From: CBDCWO01 sp965223405
GTDB lineage: Bacteria; Bacteroidota; Bacteroidia; Chitinophagales; Saprospiraceae
Length of the DNA: 64,000 bases
NCBI GenBank assembly: GCA_965223405.1
Contig: CBDCWO010000006.1
Location: 62,001-126,000 of the forward strand
Direction: 5' to 3'
Position numbers and translations under genes: made by a program. Below are positions 1 to 9,091 of the stretch, one piece after another. Under the pieces are notes generated by a model that did not search any database, had not been told where the DNA came from, and saw nothing but the letters and a program-made list of their open reading frames with translations. Positions within the stretch are counted from its first letter, which is position 1; each line of letters starts with the position of its first letter.

Positions 1-180
1 AAAAACGGATTCCGATTGATCAAGATGTTGCCTTCCCCGCAGGAAAATCTACTCGATAGTGAAAGACCATTACTCCTGGAAAAATTGGAAAGAATTGAAA
101 ATTTAGGAGAAATGTTATACCGTGGGGAGATCTCTGAAGAGCAATTTACCAAGCAGAAAAGAAGGTTACTGGATGGGTAA
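1..180 (+). CDS. C-terminal end of a SHOCT-like protein (partial)
   Basis: An open frame runs in from the left edge and stops at TAA 178-180, giving the last 59 residues of a protein. The tail is charged and helical, with a leucine-spaced helix, then GEISEEQF and a KRRLL end. This pattern resembles the short C-terminal SHOCT domain found at the ends of many bacterial proteins. The N-terminal part that would define the function is outside the window, so no function is assigned. Confidence 0.6.
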   Translation, partial: KNGFRLIKMLPSPQENLLDSERPLLLEKLERIENLGEMLYRGEISEEQFTKQKRRLLDG

Positions 181-269
181 TTCCATATGGTATAGTTGGT
201 TAATATCCGTATCCATCCATACGACTACTGATACAAAATTCTGGTTATTTTTTTTATAAACTTATATCA

Positions 270-1637
270 ATGAGGATCCTTCCCTTTAACTTGCTACTAC
301 TTGTCATTTGCATTTTCAGCCACCATTTAATCGCACAAGAACAAAGTCATCCCAATATCATATTCATCATGGCAGATGACCTCGGATATGGTGAATTGGG
401 CTGTTATGGCCAGAATAAGATTCAGACTCCTCATATTGACCTCATGGCTAATGAAGGCATGCGTTTTACCAATTTCTATGCGGGATCTACAGTCTGTGCC
501 CCGTCTCGATGTGCCCTTTTGACCGGTAAGCACACCGGACATGCCTATGTTAGAGGCAATTATGAAATTGGTCATTGGAGGTCCTATCTGGGACAATTAC
601 CCATACCCGAAGATGAAATCACCATCTTTGAAGTTTTAAAACAAAGAAACTATGTGACTTCTTGTTATGGAAAATGGGCAATGGGTCATGCTGCATCTAC
701 GGGAGCCCCACACTTACATGGCGTAGATGATTTTTTAGGATATAATTGTCAGCGTCATGCGCACAGTTATTATCCATATTATTTGGAAGGAAATAAGGGG
801 GAAAAAATCTGGCAAACGGGGAATGACAGAAAATCCGGAGGTGCAATTTATTCACATGATGTATTAACCGAACGAGCTTTGGATTTTATTACGGATCATA
901 AAGACACCAGTTTCTTCCTGTATGTTCCTTATACCATTCCCCACGGACCATTTCAGGTCCCTGATTTGGGCATCTATAAAGATCGAGATTGGGATAACAA
1001 ACTGAAGATTCAGGCAGCGATGATATCGCGTATGGACAAGGACGTCGGACGTATTCTGCAATTATTAAAAAAACTAGGAATCGACGAGAATACCATGGTT
1101 TTTTTCACCAGCGATAATGGAGCCCATGGAGATGGTGGCACCCTTGATTTATTCAACTCTTCAGGTCTATTGCGGGGAAGAAAGCGAGATTTGTATGAAG
1201 GTGGAATACGCGTACCGATGATTGTACGTTGGCCAGGCAAAATTAAGGCAGGATCAACCTCCGATCACCAAGGAGCCTTTTGGGATTTGATGCCTACTCT
1301 TGCCGATATCACCGGGACCAAACCACCCGCTGAAATCGATGGTATATCATTTCTACCTACATTAATGGGCAAAGATCAACCAATACATCACCATTTGTAT
1401 TGGGAATTCTATGAAAAAGGAGGAAAACAGGCAGTGCGTAAAGGGAAATGGAAGGCGGTCAGATTAAATTTGCAGAAGGACTTTTACGGTGCACCGGTAG
1501 AACTTTATAATCTGGAGGAAGACCTGTCTGAAAGTAACAATTTGGCCGATCAATTTCCTGAAATAGTAAGAGAAATGCTCGGTTTGATGAAAGCTAGCCA
1601 TAGCCCTTCCACACACTTTCGGTTTAAAAGTCAGTAG
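270..1637 (+). CDS. Secreted S1-family sulfatase (arylsulfatase type)
   Basis: This 455-aa protein is a formylglycine-dependent sulfatase that would release sulfate from sulfated glycans in the periplasm or outside the cell. Residues 1-23 form a signal peptide ending near IAQ. The Asp pair of the metal site is at 36-37 (MADDLGYG). The formylglycine motif CAPSR is at 76-80, followed by LLTGK. GKW is at 134-136 and the second metal motif SDNGAH is at 281-286. The length is normal for the family. The ATG at 270 starts directly at the signal peptide and has no clear Shine-Dalgarno sequence, as is usual in this phylum. A second sulfatase lies 1 kb downstream with a TonB plug gene between them. The natural substrate cannot be read from the sequence. 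Confidence 0.95.
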   Translation: MRILPFNLLLLVICIFSHHLIAQEQSHPNIIFIMADDLGYGELGCYGQNKIQTPHIDLMANEGMRFTNFYAGSTVCAPSRCALLTGKHTGHAYVRGNYEIGHWRSYLGQLPIPEDEITIFEVLKQRNYVTSCYGKWAMGHAASTGAPHLHGVDDFLGYNCQRHAHSYYPYYLEGNKGEKIWQTGNDRKSGGAIYSHDVLTERALDFITDHKDTSFFLYVPYTIPHGPFQVPDLGIYKDRDWDNKLKIQAAMISRMDKDVGRILQLLKKLGIDENTMVFFTSDNGAHGDGGTLDLFNSSGLLRGRKRDLYEGGIRVPMIVRWPGKIKAGSTSDHQGAFWDLMPTLADITGTKPPAEIDGISFLPTLMGKDQPIHHHLYWEFYEKGGKQAVRKGKWKAVRLNLQKDFYGAPVELYNLEEDLSESNNLADQFPEIVREMLGLMKASHSPSTHFRFKSQ

Positions 1638-1673
1638 TCGGTACCTTGATCCAAATAGTTAACTTGCCCTGAT

Positions 1674-2360
1674 TTATCCATCTCCTCCTCTGCGAGTTTC
1701 AATGATTACCACGCCATTAGCCCCTCTGGAACCGTAGATAGCAGCACTACTGTCCTTTAGAATACTAATATCTTTTACATCTGCCGGTACGATAGAGTCC
1801 AATATACTGCTGTCAGTAATTACACCGTCCACAACGATTAAGGCCGCATTACTACCTAAAAATGAACCTTCTCCTCGTATAATAATATCCTTTCCCTGGA
1901 TTCGAACACCTGCAAACCGGCCTCTGATCAAATCATACATATTCTGAAAGCGGGAAAAGTCTTCATCCTCATTATTCATATTCGCAATCGCGAAGATTTT
2001 GTCCGCATCAGAAACATGTCCATAGGCGATCGCATATTCCCGGCTTTTCATACCAGGCTTAAGATGGAGGTTGACCGCAACATATTTTGTCAAGTCGGTA
2101 AGTTTTACCTTTTGCCTTTTGAATCCCCGGGCAGAAACAATTAGTTTATCATCACCCGAATTATTGATTGCAAAATTCCCCATAGAATCGGAAAGCACTT
2201 CTTGTTTTGTACCGGCCAAGATGATGCTTGCACCTGAGACGGGAATGCTATCAAATGTAGTAACCACTCCCTGAATTTTTCTCTCCTGGGCAATCCCTCG
2301 GCCAATAAATAGTATCAGTACTAATGAGAAAAGCCCTTTCTGAAAAATATAGTGTTTCAT
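1674..2360 (-). CDS. Stand-alone carboxypeptidase-regulatory plus TonB plug domain protein
   Basis: This 228-aa protein has a signal peptide at about 1-24. A carboxypeptidase-regulatory-like beta-sandwich follows at about 28-105 (IQGVVTTFDSIPVSGASI). A SusC-type plug domain occupies about 120-226 and ends with the hallmark IYGSRGANGVVIIETRRG. SusC receptors normally continue for some 700 residues of beta-barrel, but here the frame stops just after the plug. The DNA beyond it belongs to the convergent sulfatase, so the barrel has not simply moved to another frame nearby. Such plug-only proteins occur in Bacteroidota, but their role is not established. It may bind a transport partner or be a degenerate receptor. 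The position between two sulfatases suggests a link to glycan use (inference). Confidence 0.85.
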   Translation of the reverse strand: MKHYIFQKGLFSLVLILFIGRGIAQERKIQGVVTTFDSIPVSGASIILAGTKQEVLSDSMGNFAINNSGDDKLIVSARGFKRQKVKLTDLTKYVAVNLHLKPGMKSREYAIAYGHVSDADKIFAIANMNNEDEDFSRFQNMYDLIRGRFAGVRIQGKDIIIRGEGSFLGSNAALIVVDGVITDSSILDSIVPADVKDISILKDSSAAIYGSRGANGVVIIETRRGGDG

Positions 2361-2721
2361 GACTTATTTGTTTAACTATTCAAATAAAAACTTCGTTGGC
2401 ACAGCTTGGGCGAAATTTGTCATTAGGCATAACAAGTCCGCAACGAATGTTATTGATATATACCATTCAATGAAGATATCGAGTAATGGAAATTTTTGGT
2501 TATATAAAGTTATCATATTTCCTGTTCCGAATCAATGAATTGTGAAGTATTTCCCAAAACTAAGTCCCTATGTCATTTCTTTTCGAATAACGATGAAAAG
2601 GTAAATAACCGTCTTGGCTGCCTCCCATTAATTTTTGCGGGGGGAAGCCGATTATGATTCGAAAAATTGCTCCGTTTACCAAATGAACTTATCTTGTAAT
2701 ACAGAGAATAAATTTCTGGAT
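2361..2721. other. Intergenic region between divergent genes
   Basis: These 361 bases lie between the plug gene (minus) and the second sulfatase (plus) and should hold both promoters. No convincing TAnnTTTG element, hairpin or operator was found. An in-frame TTG at 2635 would extend the sulfatase by 29 residues, but that extension is polar and lies before a perfect lipoprotein signal peptide, so it is taken as leader sequence. Confidence 0.5.
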
Positions 2722-4206
2722 ATGAATAATGAGATAATAAAAAGTCTAATTTTTTCATTCGTTTTTTTAAGTTTGACTACATGCGAAATAAAAAAAAGAG
2801 ATCTGGAGCAACGTCCCAATATGGTATTTTGCCTAGCTGATGATTGGGGATGGCCCCATGCGGGAGCGTATGGTGATAGTGCGGTAAAAACACCCCACTT
2901 CGATAGAATTGCCAATGAAGGCCTTCTCTTTAATAATGTCTATGTTTCAAGTCCTTCTTGTACTCCCAGCAGAAATTCATTTATCACTGGTAAATACTTT
3001 TGGGAACTGGGATCCGGCGCAAACTTATGGAGTACTTTATCCGAAGAGCATCAAAGTTTTATTCACCTACTCGCAGATCATGGATATGCTACCGGAAGGA
3101 ATAAAGCAAAAACATGGGGTCCCGGTAATTTGGATAATTGGATTGCACATCATGGCTCGCATCCAGCCAATGATGCATATCAAACATTTGAAGAATTTCT
3201 AAAGGCGAACACTGAAAATAAGCCATTCTTTTTCTGGTTAGGAACTTCAGATCCTCACCGTAATTATAAAAAAGGATCAGGCGTTGAAAATGGTATAAAT
3301 GCTTCAAATGTACACCTCTTTCCACATTTTCCTGAATCGGAAATAGTCCGCAGCGATATTGCCGATTACTATTTTGAAGTACAACGTTGGGACCAACTAG
3401 TGGGGTCTATAATCACTCAATTGGAGCGACAGGGGTTACTCGAAAATACCCTCATTATAATGACCGGAGATCATGGAATGCCATTTCCAAGATGTAAAGG
3501 AAATCTTTATGATAGTGGCACTCGGGTCCCTTTTGCGATCAGATGGGGTAAGGAGGTGAAATCCGGTCGAAAAATAGATGACTTTATATCATTTGCAGAT
3601 ATCGCTCCTACACTTCTAGAAGTTGCAGGAGTGAAAGTACCTGATGATATGACAGGACAAAGTTTTTTGAATATTTTGGGATCAGATCATTCAGAAACAA
3701 ATGATGGTAAAAATCGATCAGACATTGTATTTGGCCGCGAACGTCATGTGCCTTCCCAGGAAAAACCCAATATGGGTGGTTATCCGTCCCGCGGATACAG
3801 AAATAAAGAGTATCTATATATTCGGAATTACCGGCCGGAATTATGGCCGGCCGGAACAGGTAATATAGGGAATACGAATTACCCTGATCAATGGTATGCG
3901 GATTGCGACGGAGGTCCTACTAAGGACTATATCATAGAAAACAAAGACATGGATGAAGAACACTTCCTCTCCTACCAACTTTGTTTCGGAAAAAGACCAG
4001 GAGAAGAACTTTACGATTTAAAAAGTGATCCCAATCAGTTGAATAATTTGGCAGCTGACCCTACATATGCCGATTTAATAGAAAGTCTCCGATCAAAACT
4101 GCAAAAAAAGCTCGTAGAATTAAATGATCCTCGAGGGAAAAATCCCGATTATTCCGGATTTGATGATCATCCTTATTTTGGAGGTGGAGGAGGTAAAAAG
4201 CATTAA
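2722..4206 (+). CDS. Lipoprotein sulfatase, S1 family
   Basis: This 494-aa formylglycine sulfatase starts at ATG 2722, chosen because it places a lipoprotein signal at the N-terminus: a hydrophobic stretch, then LSLTTC with Cys21. The Asp pair is at 40-41 (LADDWGW). The formylglycine motif CTPSR is at 80-84, followed by FITGKYFW. A later TGDHGMPFPR supplies the second metal cluster. The C-terminus is Gly- and Lys-rich (GGGGKKH). It is only weakly similar to the sulfatase at 270-1637, so this is not a recent duplication. It probably acts on a sulfated polysaccharide at the cell surface or in the periplasm. The substrate is unknown. Confidence 0.93.
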   Translation: MNNEIIKSLIFSFVFLSLTTCEIKKRDLEQRPNMVFCLADDWGWPHAGAYGDSAVKTPHFDRIANEGLLFNNVYVSSPSCTPSRNSFITGKYFWELGSGANLWSTLSEEHQSFIHLLADHGYATGRNKAKTWGPGNLDNWIAHHGSHPANDAYQTFEEFLKANTENKPFFFWLGTSDPHRNYKKGSGVENGINASNVHLFPHFPESEIVRSDIADYYFEVQRWDQLVGSIITQLERQGLLENTLIIMTGDHGMPFPRCKGNLYDSGTRVPFAIRWGKEVKSGRKIDDFISFADIAPTLLEVAGVKVPDDMTGQSFLNILGSDHSETNDGKNRSDIVFGRERHVPSQEKPNMGGYPSRGYRNKEYLYIRNYRPELWPAGTGNIGNTNYPDQWYADCDGGPTKDYIIENKDMDEEHFLSYQLCFGKRPGEELYDLKSDPNQLNNLAADPTYADLIESLRSKLQKKLVELNDPRGKNPDYSGFDDHPYFGGGGGKKH

Positions 4207-4660
4207 ATAATAATAAGGTGTCATGGGTTTCAAGGGTATCGAGGGTAACGGGACCAGGGTGTCAAGGGTGTCAAGGGTATCGAATGACTCGAGAATTATT
4301 TGAAGGAAAGTCTGTTTACTGACATCTGTCTTCTAACTTCTGATGTCAGGGCTGGGAAAATTTGCGGCAGACTTAATAGATGTAAACAAGGAGGCATTGT
4401 CACACCCACACATCTCAATACTCACATCTCAATACTCAGGGTGTCAATCAGGTGTCGGGTGTCGAGGGTATCGGGACCAGGGTGTCAAGGGTGTCAAGGG
4501 TGTCAAATCAGGTGTCAGGTGTCGAGGGTATCAAGGGTATCGAATGACTCGAGAATTATTTAGAGGAAAGTCTGTTTTCTGACATCTGTTTCCTGACATC
4601 TGTTTCCTGACATCTGTTTCCTGACATCTGTTTCCTGACATCTGTCTTCTAATTTAGACA
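4207..4660. repeat. Low-complexity repeat island A (9-nt units and 14-nt tandem array)
   Basis: The first part is built of degenerate 9-nt units of the type GTGTCAAGG and GTATCGAGG, at about 4218-4290 and 4438-4545. Each block is followed by a copy of GAATGACTCGAGAATTATTT. The second part is a tandem array of CTGACATCTGTTTC, about five copies at 4579-4648, with a lone copy near 4319. A local inverted repeat CTGACATC/GATGTCAG flanks 4319-4348. The same 9-nt language recurs at 35.8-36.1 kb and 57.8-58.8 kb. Open frames here only translate the repeats (for example GVKGVKGVK) and are not genes. Confidence 0.85.
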
Positions 4661-4699
4661 CTTCAAAAGCGATAAGAGTTAAAGTCAGACTATGTAAGC

Positions 4700-5256
4700 T
4701 TAAAAGATTCTTCTTAAAGTATTTTCCTTCGCGACCAAGAAATGTTTGATTACACCCAGTATATGTAATACCAAGAGTAACATCATTATAAAAGCCAGGG
4801 CATTGTGCGCTTTCAAAGGAGGTATCTCATCGGCAGATAAGATCAATTCAGCATTCCCTCCACTTAACGATCCAATATCAATTCATCGCCTCCATATCCA
4901 CCCAATAGCATTGTTGCAATCCCTGAGATAGCGATCAAAAACAATAAGTAATAAAACGCATTGTGGATCCAAACCGCCAACTTATCGTTAAATCTTGAAC
5001 CGGTCATTAAATCATCAGGTCGAGGTGACTTGAAAAACAACCAACTTCTTATGATCGTAAGAATGAGAACAACTAATCCCAACAAGATGTGTATTTTTAT
5101 CAATCCCATCTTTTCAGAAGCTTCCAAGCCGCCCATAAATATGCCCAGTGGAAATAAAGTCAGGATTAAAATGGCGGTAAGCCAATGAATAACAATAGTA
5201 CCCTTGCTGAATTTTTGGCTTAAATCGTTTTGAATTTTTTTCATGAGGTTGATCAA
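4700..5256 (-). pseudogene. Cytochrome b561-type membrane protein, frameshifted
   Basis: The first frame (5256 to 4864) encodes 130 aa with b561 features: IHW in the first helix, IHILLG in the second, and IHNAFYYLL in the third. It ends early at TAA 4866-4864 after ELILDR. The missing last helix continues without a gap in the -1 frame, from SGGNAEL through LKAHNALAFIMMLLLVLH to a TAA at 4702-4700. That supplies the last conserved histidines. The joined product would be about 185 aa, the usual length for this diheme quinol-oxidising family. The cause may be a one-base deletion in the organism, a sequencing error, or recoding. It lies 127 bp downstream of a flavocytochrome gene, which fits a shared electron-transfer role. 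Confidence 0.85.
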
Positions 5257-5383
5257 TATTTTATGAATTTTAAAAACAATTTATTTTATCCCTGAATGGA
5301 CAGAATTAGGGACTATTGTAGGGAAACCGTTAGAGAATACTCTTCTCCGTTTAAGACAAAATGTATTCATTGCAAAGTTGCTT

Positions 5384-6685
5384 TTATCTGAATGCAAACT
5401 CTTCATCATAAATGTTTTCCTGAGCGGCCCCTTTGTCCCTCAACTGCTTGATCAAGTTATCTTTTAAGGCTTTTGGGCCACAGATTAAATATCCCTTATT
5501 TTTGTAGTTTTCAATCCCCAACTTTTCCGCATCTAGGAATCCGGATTCTTCCGATGACCAAATGGTATATTTGAAATTGGGATTGTTTTTCGATATCTCT
5601 TCCAGTTCTTCGACATAAACCGCTTCCTTTACCTGATTTACACACCATATCAATTGAATTTTGTTCGGGTGAATATCACGAGCCAACGAAAGGAAAGGAG
5701 TAATCCCAATACCTCCGGCTATCCATACTTGATCTGATTCTTTAATATAACTGGATGAAAAGTGACCATAAGGTCCTTCTACCCAAGCTACAGCTCCCAC
5801 GCTCAATTTTTCACTCAGATCACTGGTATAATCACCCAGACCTTTGACCGTAATCCTGAGATGATCCTGGTAAGGATGACTGCTGAGGGTAAAAGGATGT
5901 TGCTCCCTGAAACTTAGAGCTGGAAATTTAAAGAAAGCAAATTGTCCTGCTAAATAACTCAAGTCGTTTCTTACAGGCTTCATTAAGATTTCGGTAATCC
6001 GGTGTCCCAAATCGGAAATTTTGGTAATCTGATATTCCACTTTCTTATTAAAAATATTAAAGAGAAAGGCCCGGTAAACCCAGGCGAAAATTCCGATAAA
6101 CGCCATTCCAAACACATAGATCCTCGTAATTGGTAATTCTTTGATCAGACTGTTGACCATCAATCCATGAATTACGGCCATCACATAAAATACGCCCATC
6201 AATTTGTGAATATTTATCCATTTATGGTAAGCCAATTTCCTTTTGAAAAAGGGCAGAGCAGAAAGTAAAACTCCAATCAATATCAAGACAAGCGCATAAA
6301 ATCCCAATGGTTTACCCGGATTGAATTCGGTAAGATCTCTTGGTACCACAATGAAGTGCGCCAGTAGTAAGAATACCGCTATGACTCCAGATCTACGGTG
6401 AATCAGATACATTTTATCCAATCCTCCAAAAATGCGTTCGACCCATTTGGCCCGGGTAGCCATTAAAAAGTTAAAGGCAAAAACGGTGACCACCCACGAT
6501 GAAAATACTTCTCCCAGGATCCGGTGAACATTCTTCCATGATTCATTGGTCATCTCTCCAAAAAACAGGGTATCGGATGATACTTCCATAAAAGTACCGC
6601 GATAGAAATACAAATCAATGGCCCAAAAGAGAAAGTGTATAAGTATGATTATTGGAAAATAAATTTCCTGTTTTAGAATACGCAT
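5384..6685 (-). CDS. Ferric-reductase-like transmembrane flavocytochrome
   Basis: This 433-aa protein would pass electrons from NAD(P)H through FAD to membrane hemes. The N-terminal half has about six membrane helices. Its heme histidines are paired with 13-residue spacing at H96/H110 and H160/H173. The FAD motif HPFTLSS is at 263-269, the pyridine-nucleotide motif GGIGITPF at 324-331, and a CGP motif near 405. These match the ferric reductase/NADPH oxidase superfamily. It is the third gene of a minus-strand run, 23 bp after a lipoprotein gene and followed by a b561 gene. The physiological acceptor (iron, oxygen or another) cannot be decided from sequence. Confidence 0.9.
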   Translation of the reverse strand: MRILKQEIYFPIIILIHFLFWAIDLYFYRGTFMEVSSDTLFFGEMTNESWKNVHRILGEVFSSWVVTVFAFNFLMATRAKWVERIFGGLDKMYLIHRRSGVIAVFLLLAHFIVVPRDLTEFNPGKPLGFYALVLILIGVLLSALPFFKRKLAYHKWINIHKLMGVFYVMAVIHGLMVNSLIKELPITRIYVFGMAFIGIFAWVYRAFLFNIFNKKVEYQITKISDLGHRITEILMKPVRNDLSYLAGQFAFFKFPALSFREQHPFTLSSHPYQDHLRITVKGLGDYTSDLSEKLSVGAVAWVEGPYGHFSSSYIKESDQVWIAGGIGITPFLSLARDIHPNKIQLIWCVNQVKEAVYVEELEEISKNNPNFKYTIWSSEESGFLDAEKLGIENYKNKGYLICGPKALKDNLIKQLRDKGAAQENIYDEEFAFR

Positions 6686-6708
6686 GGTTCAATTTTTCGA
6701 AAGTTAAT

Positions 6709-7500
6709 TTATTGGAGGTCCTTGTATTTTCCCATCCAGAAAATACCGGCTGCATAAAGTTGGTAAGAGGCCATTTTTTCTTTGAAAAAGGGGAGGGATT
6801 CACAAATATTTTTTGCTACAGTTTCAGAACTAGCGTTAACAAAATAAACAAAATCTGTTTTTTCGCTCTCAGAGTACGTTCCCTCAACATCGAAGTATAC
6901 ATTTTCTATGATACCGTTTTTCCAATATTCCAGGATCATATCATTTTGCTCCCTTAATAGTTTATCCGCACCCTGACCAAGGAGAGGAGATCTCAGAGTT
7001 GTCCAGACTGCAGCATAAGATTTAGTAATCCCTTTTTTGTTGATGAGTTCTGTATTTCTTCCAAGCCATAATGGACCGACCGGATGCAAAGTATAAGATG
7101 AAATGTGGTTAGAAACTACTGTTAGTGCATCCAAAATGGACCTGGCTTCATTTTCGTTTTTTGCTTTTAAAAAGAAAGCAATATTAGGGAAGTTTTCAAG
7201 TTTATCATTCTTTGAGTCAGCATTATAATAGGCATTTTCTATGATATCTTCTCTCCATAACTGAGCAAGTTCTCTCGAAATTTTCACTGAATTGTTATTG
7301 ACCAGATCGACATCGTCAGTAGCCCATTTCCAGATCACGGCATAAGTGGTTCTGCCAAGTTTTGGCACCGCTTCCTCATCGACTACAGAATTGGAGGCAA
7401 CCGAATTTTCTGATTTTGAATCTTTTTGAAGGTTACCACATCCGATTAAAATAATCGATAGGGTAAATAATGTTAAATGGTTATATGTTTGTTTTATCAT
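6709..7500 (-). CDS. Lipoprotein with two internal repeats (dimeric alpha/beta-barrel-like)
   Basis: This 263-aa protein has a lipoprotein signal (ILIGCG, Cys about 21). Two repeats of about 100 aa follow. Each starts with a TYAVIW or SYAAVW strand, then a helix, a W-x-x-x-IIENxY segment, and a closing Y-x-L-x-x-x-G-x-x-W-[LM]-G motif (about 120-130 and 250-258). The arrangement resembles tandem ferredoxin-like alpha/beta domains such as the YCII or muconolactone-isomerase fold, but no catalytic residue is evident. It sits between an AraC regulator and the flavocytochrome with gaps of only 22-23 bp, so it is almost certainly in their operon. It may bind a small ligand in the periplasm. Confidence 0.75.
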   Translation of the reverse strand: MIKQTYNHLTLFTLSIILIGCGNLQKDSKSENSVASNSVVDEEAVPKLGRTTYAVIWKWATDDVDLVNNNSVKISRELAQLWREDIIENAYYNADSKNDKLENFPNIAFFLKAKNENEARSILDALTVVSNHISSYTLHPVGPLWLGRNTELINKKGITKSYAAVWTTLRSPLLGQGADKLLREQNDMILEYWKNGIIENVYFDVEGTYSESEKTDFVYFVNASSETVAKNICESLPFFKEKMASYQLYAAGIFWMGKYKDLQ

Positions 7501-7522
7501 TAGGAATAAATTTTATGCAAAT

Positions 7523-8281
7523 CTATTCCCGCTTGATGTTTTTCAATTGTAAAAAATGGTCGTTTTGAGATTGGTGAAGACTGGTGGGTGTTTCGCCGGT
7601 ATGCTTTTTTACCTCTTTAATGAAATGTGCTTGATCAAAATAATACTTCTCTGGAAAAAATCTACCCTCTCTGATTTGAATGTAAGAATTGTAAACTTTC
7701 TGGATGTTCAGATATTTTTTTAGCGATACTCCAAGATATTTGTTCATGTACCTATTAATCTGACGATTGGTCCAAAATACCTGCTGAGATACTTCTTTGG
7801 TGGTAATTTCTCCTTTGACTTTATACAATAATTGGGATAGCCTTACTTTGTTGCCTGGGATGATTTTGGGAGATTTCATTTTTAAAAACTCACGTTGCCA
7901 TTGATCGACAATGATTTCAAAGGTAGAAAGATCAAAATGCTTTAGGTTCAGATAAGATAAATCCAGCTGTTTGAAATCTTGAAGAGTAGTAGCTAGTTCT
8001 GTTTTTATTAAATACTCGGGTGCCAAAATTTTTAATCGACAACCATAATTGATGGCATTTGGAGGTGTAACAAAATTATTCTCTTTGATCCAGAGTCCGG
8101 TAATAAAAAACTTGACTACATTCTTATTCTGAACCACAAATACCATTTTACAAAATCCATCCGGAACAATGGTCAGACGTTGAGGTTCACTGGTCAAATT
8201 GTGGTGCATCCAAAAGGAATGAATAAATTCTTCCAGTTTTTTTATCGGCTTAAGCTCCCTGTAGGAGTGATTTTCATTCAT
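7523..8281 (-). CDS. AraC-family transcriptional regulator
   Basis: This 252-aa protein has an N-terminal sensor part of the type seen in Bacteroidota AraC regulators (DUF6597-like, with FIHSFW and a VPDGFCKMVF strand). The C-terminal double helix-turn-helix includes QVFWTNRQINRYMNKYLGVS and YFDQAHFIKEVKKHTGETPT, followed by the usual short tail. It is the first gene of the minus-strand redox run (lipoprotein, flavocytochrome, b561) and likely controls that operon and itself. The inducer is unknown. Confidence 0.88.
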   Translation of the reverse strand: MNENHSYRELKPIKKLEEFIHSFWMHHNLTSEPQRLTIVPDGFCKMVFVVQNKNVVKFFITGLWIKENNFVTPPNAINYGCRLKILAPEYLIKTELATTLQDFKQLDLSYLNLKHFDLSTFEIIVDQWQREFLKMKSPKIIPGNKVRLSQLLYKVKGEITTKEVSQQVFWTNRQINRYMNKYLGVSLKKYLNIQKVYNSYIQIREGRFFPEKYYFDQAHFIKEVKKHTGETPTSLHQSQNDHFLQLKNIKRE

Positions 8282-9091
8282 AATATTTTGTCCGATTCAA
8301 GTTGAGATTCCAAATATTGCTTACCTCATTTATACCTTCGACATGAAACATATATTCCTAAATTTCCTATTTCCAAGATAAAAATATATAATCACTTTAA
8401 GCTTCCGAATACCAAAATTCAGCAATTCAGCTATTGGCTAGTGCTTCGGGAACGAAGAAATGGCACTATAATATGACGCTATTTTTGATTTAGACAAGGT
8501 TCGCGACTCTCGCAGTGGCGAGGTCACTAGACTCTTCGGAGCGAAGTTTCTCAGGTTTTGTTACTTTTTCATACGAAAATGTAAGGAGAAAAAAGATCCC
8601 TGTACGATTAAACTACCACCACGCAACCATCAAATGAAATAGCCTATCCATAATGACCAAAATATCAATACGGATTTTTAATCAATTCATTATGCCATTT
8701 CACATATGCTGAATAGGGCAAATACACCCGAAGTCTAATTATAAATTCAATGAAATGGCCTGGTCCCTTTTGAGGTCTTATTTTGAGCTCTATCGCTATA
8801 GCCACTCAGATCCGGGCCTACAATTCAACATTGGGCCAAGCTTTCGGACGACTCTGAAAGTTCTATCCGGTTTTTCTAAACCGGACGGAGATGCTTCAAA
8901 TTTGAAACCTTTTGATCCATATTTTATAATCGGATTCCATTCCCATTTTTCCCGCCTCAAGATTGTAACGATCGGATTCATTCTTGAAATAGTATACAGA
9001 TCGTCTGCCCTTTCTTTGTAGTTGTAAATATTTTCATAAAGGAAAGTGCACTCCTTCATTTTAAACTCTAATTATTAGTGATAAAAAAAAT
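8282..9091. other. Gene-poor intergenic region with remnant of a dispersed repeat
   Basis: These 810 bases hold no gene that can be supported. At 8564-8593 a degenerate copy of the hairpin found in the 733-bp repeats is visible (GTTACTTTTTCATACGAAAA), preceded by a GC-richer fragment with CTCGCAGTGGCGAGG. Open frames of 87-88 codons exist on both strands around 8755-9059, but they mirror each other, have no recognisable domain and resemble neither neighbour. They are not called. Confidence 0.55.

Noticed and set aside
2635..2721. TTG-initiated extension of the second sulfatase
   Set aside because: It would bury a perfect lipoprotein signal peptide starting at ATG 2722.
4300..4582. Two overlapping frames rich in GVKGV and CRGYQGYR
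   Set aside because: These are translations of the 9-nt repeats only.
4579..4648. Regular short repeats as a possible CRISPR array
   Set aside because: The 14-nt units are directly adjacent with no unique spacers and no cas gene is nearby.
8755..9059. Frames of 87-88 codons on both strands
   Set aside because: They mirror each other, lack recognisable features and lie in a gene-poor stretch with repeat remnants.
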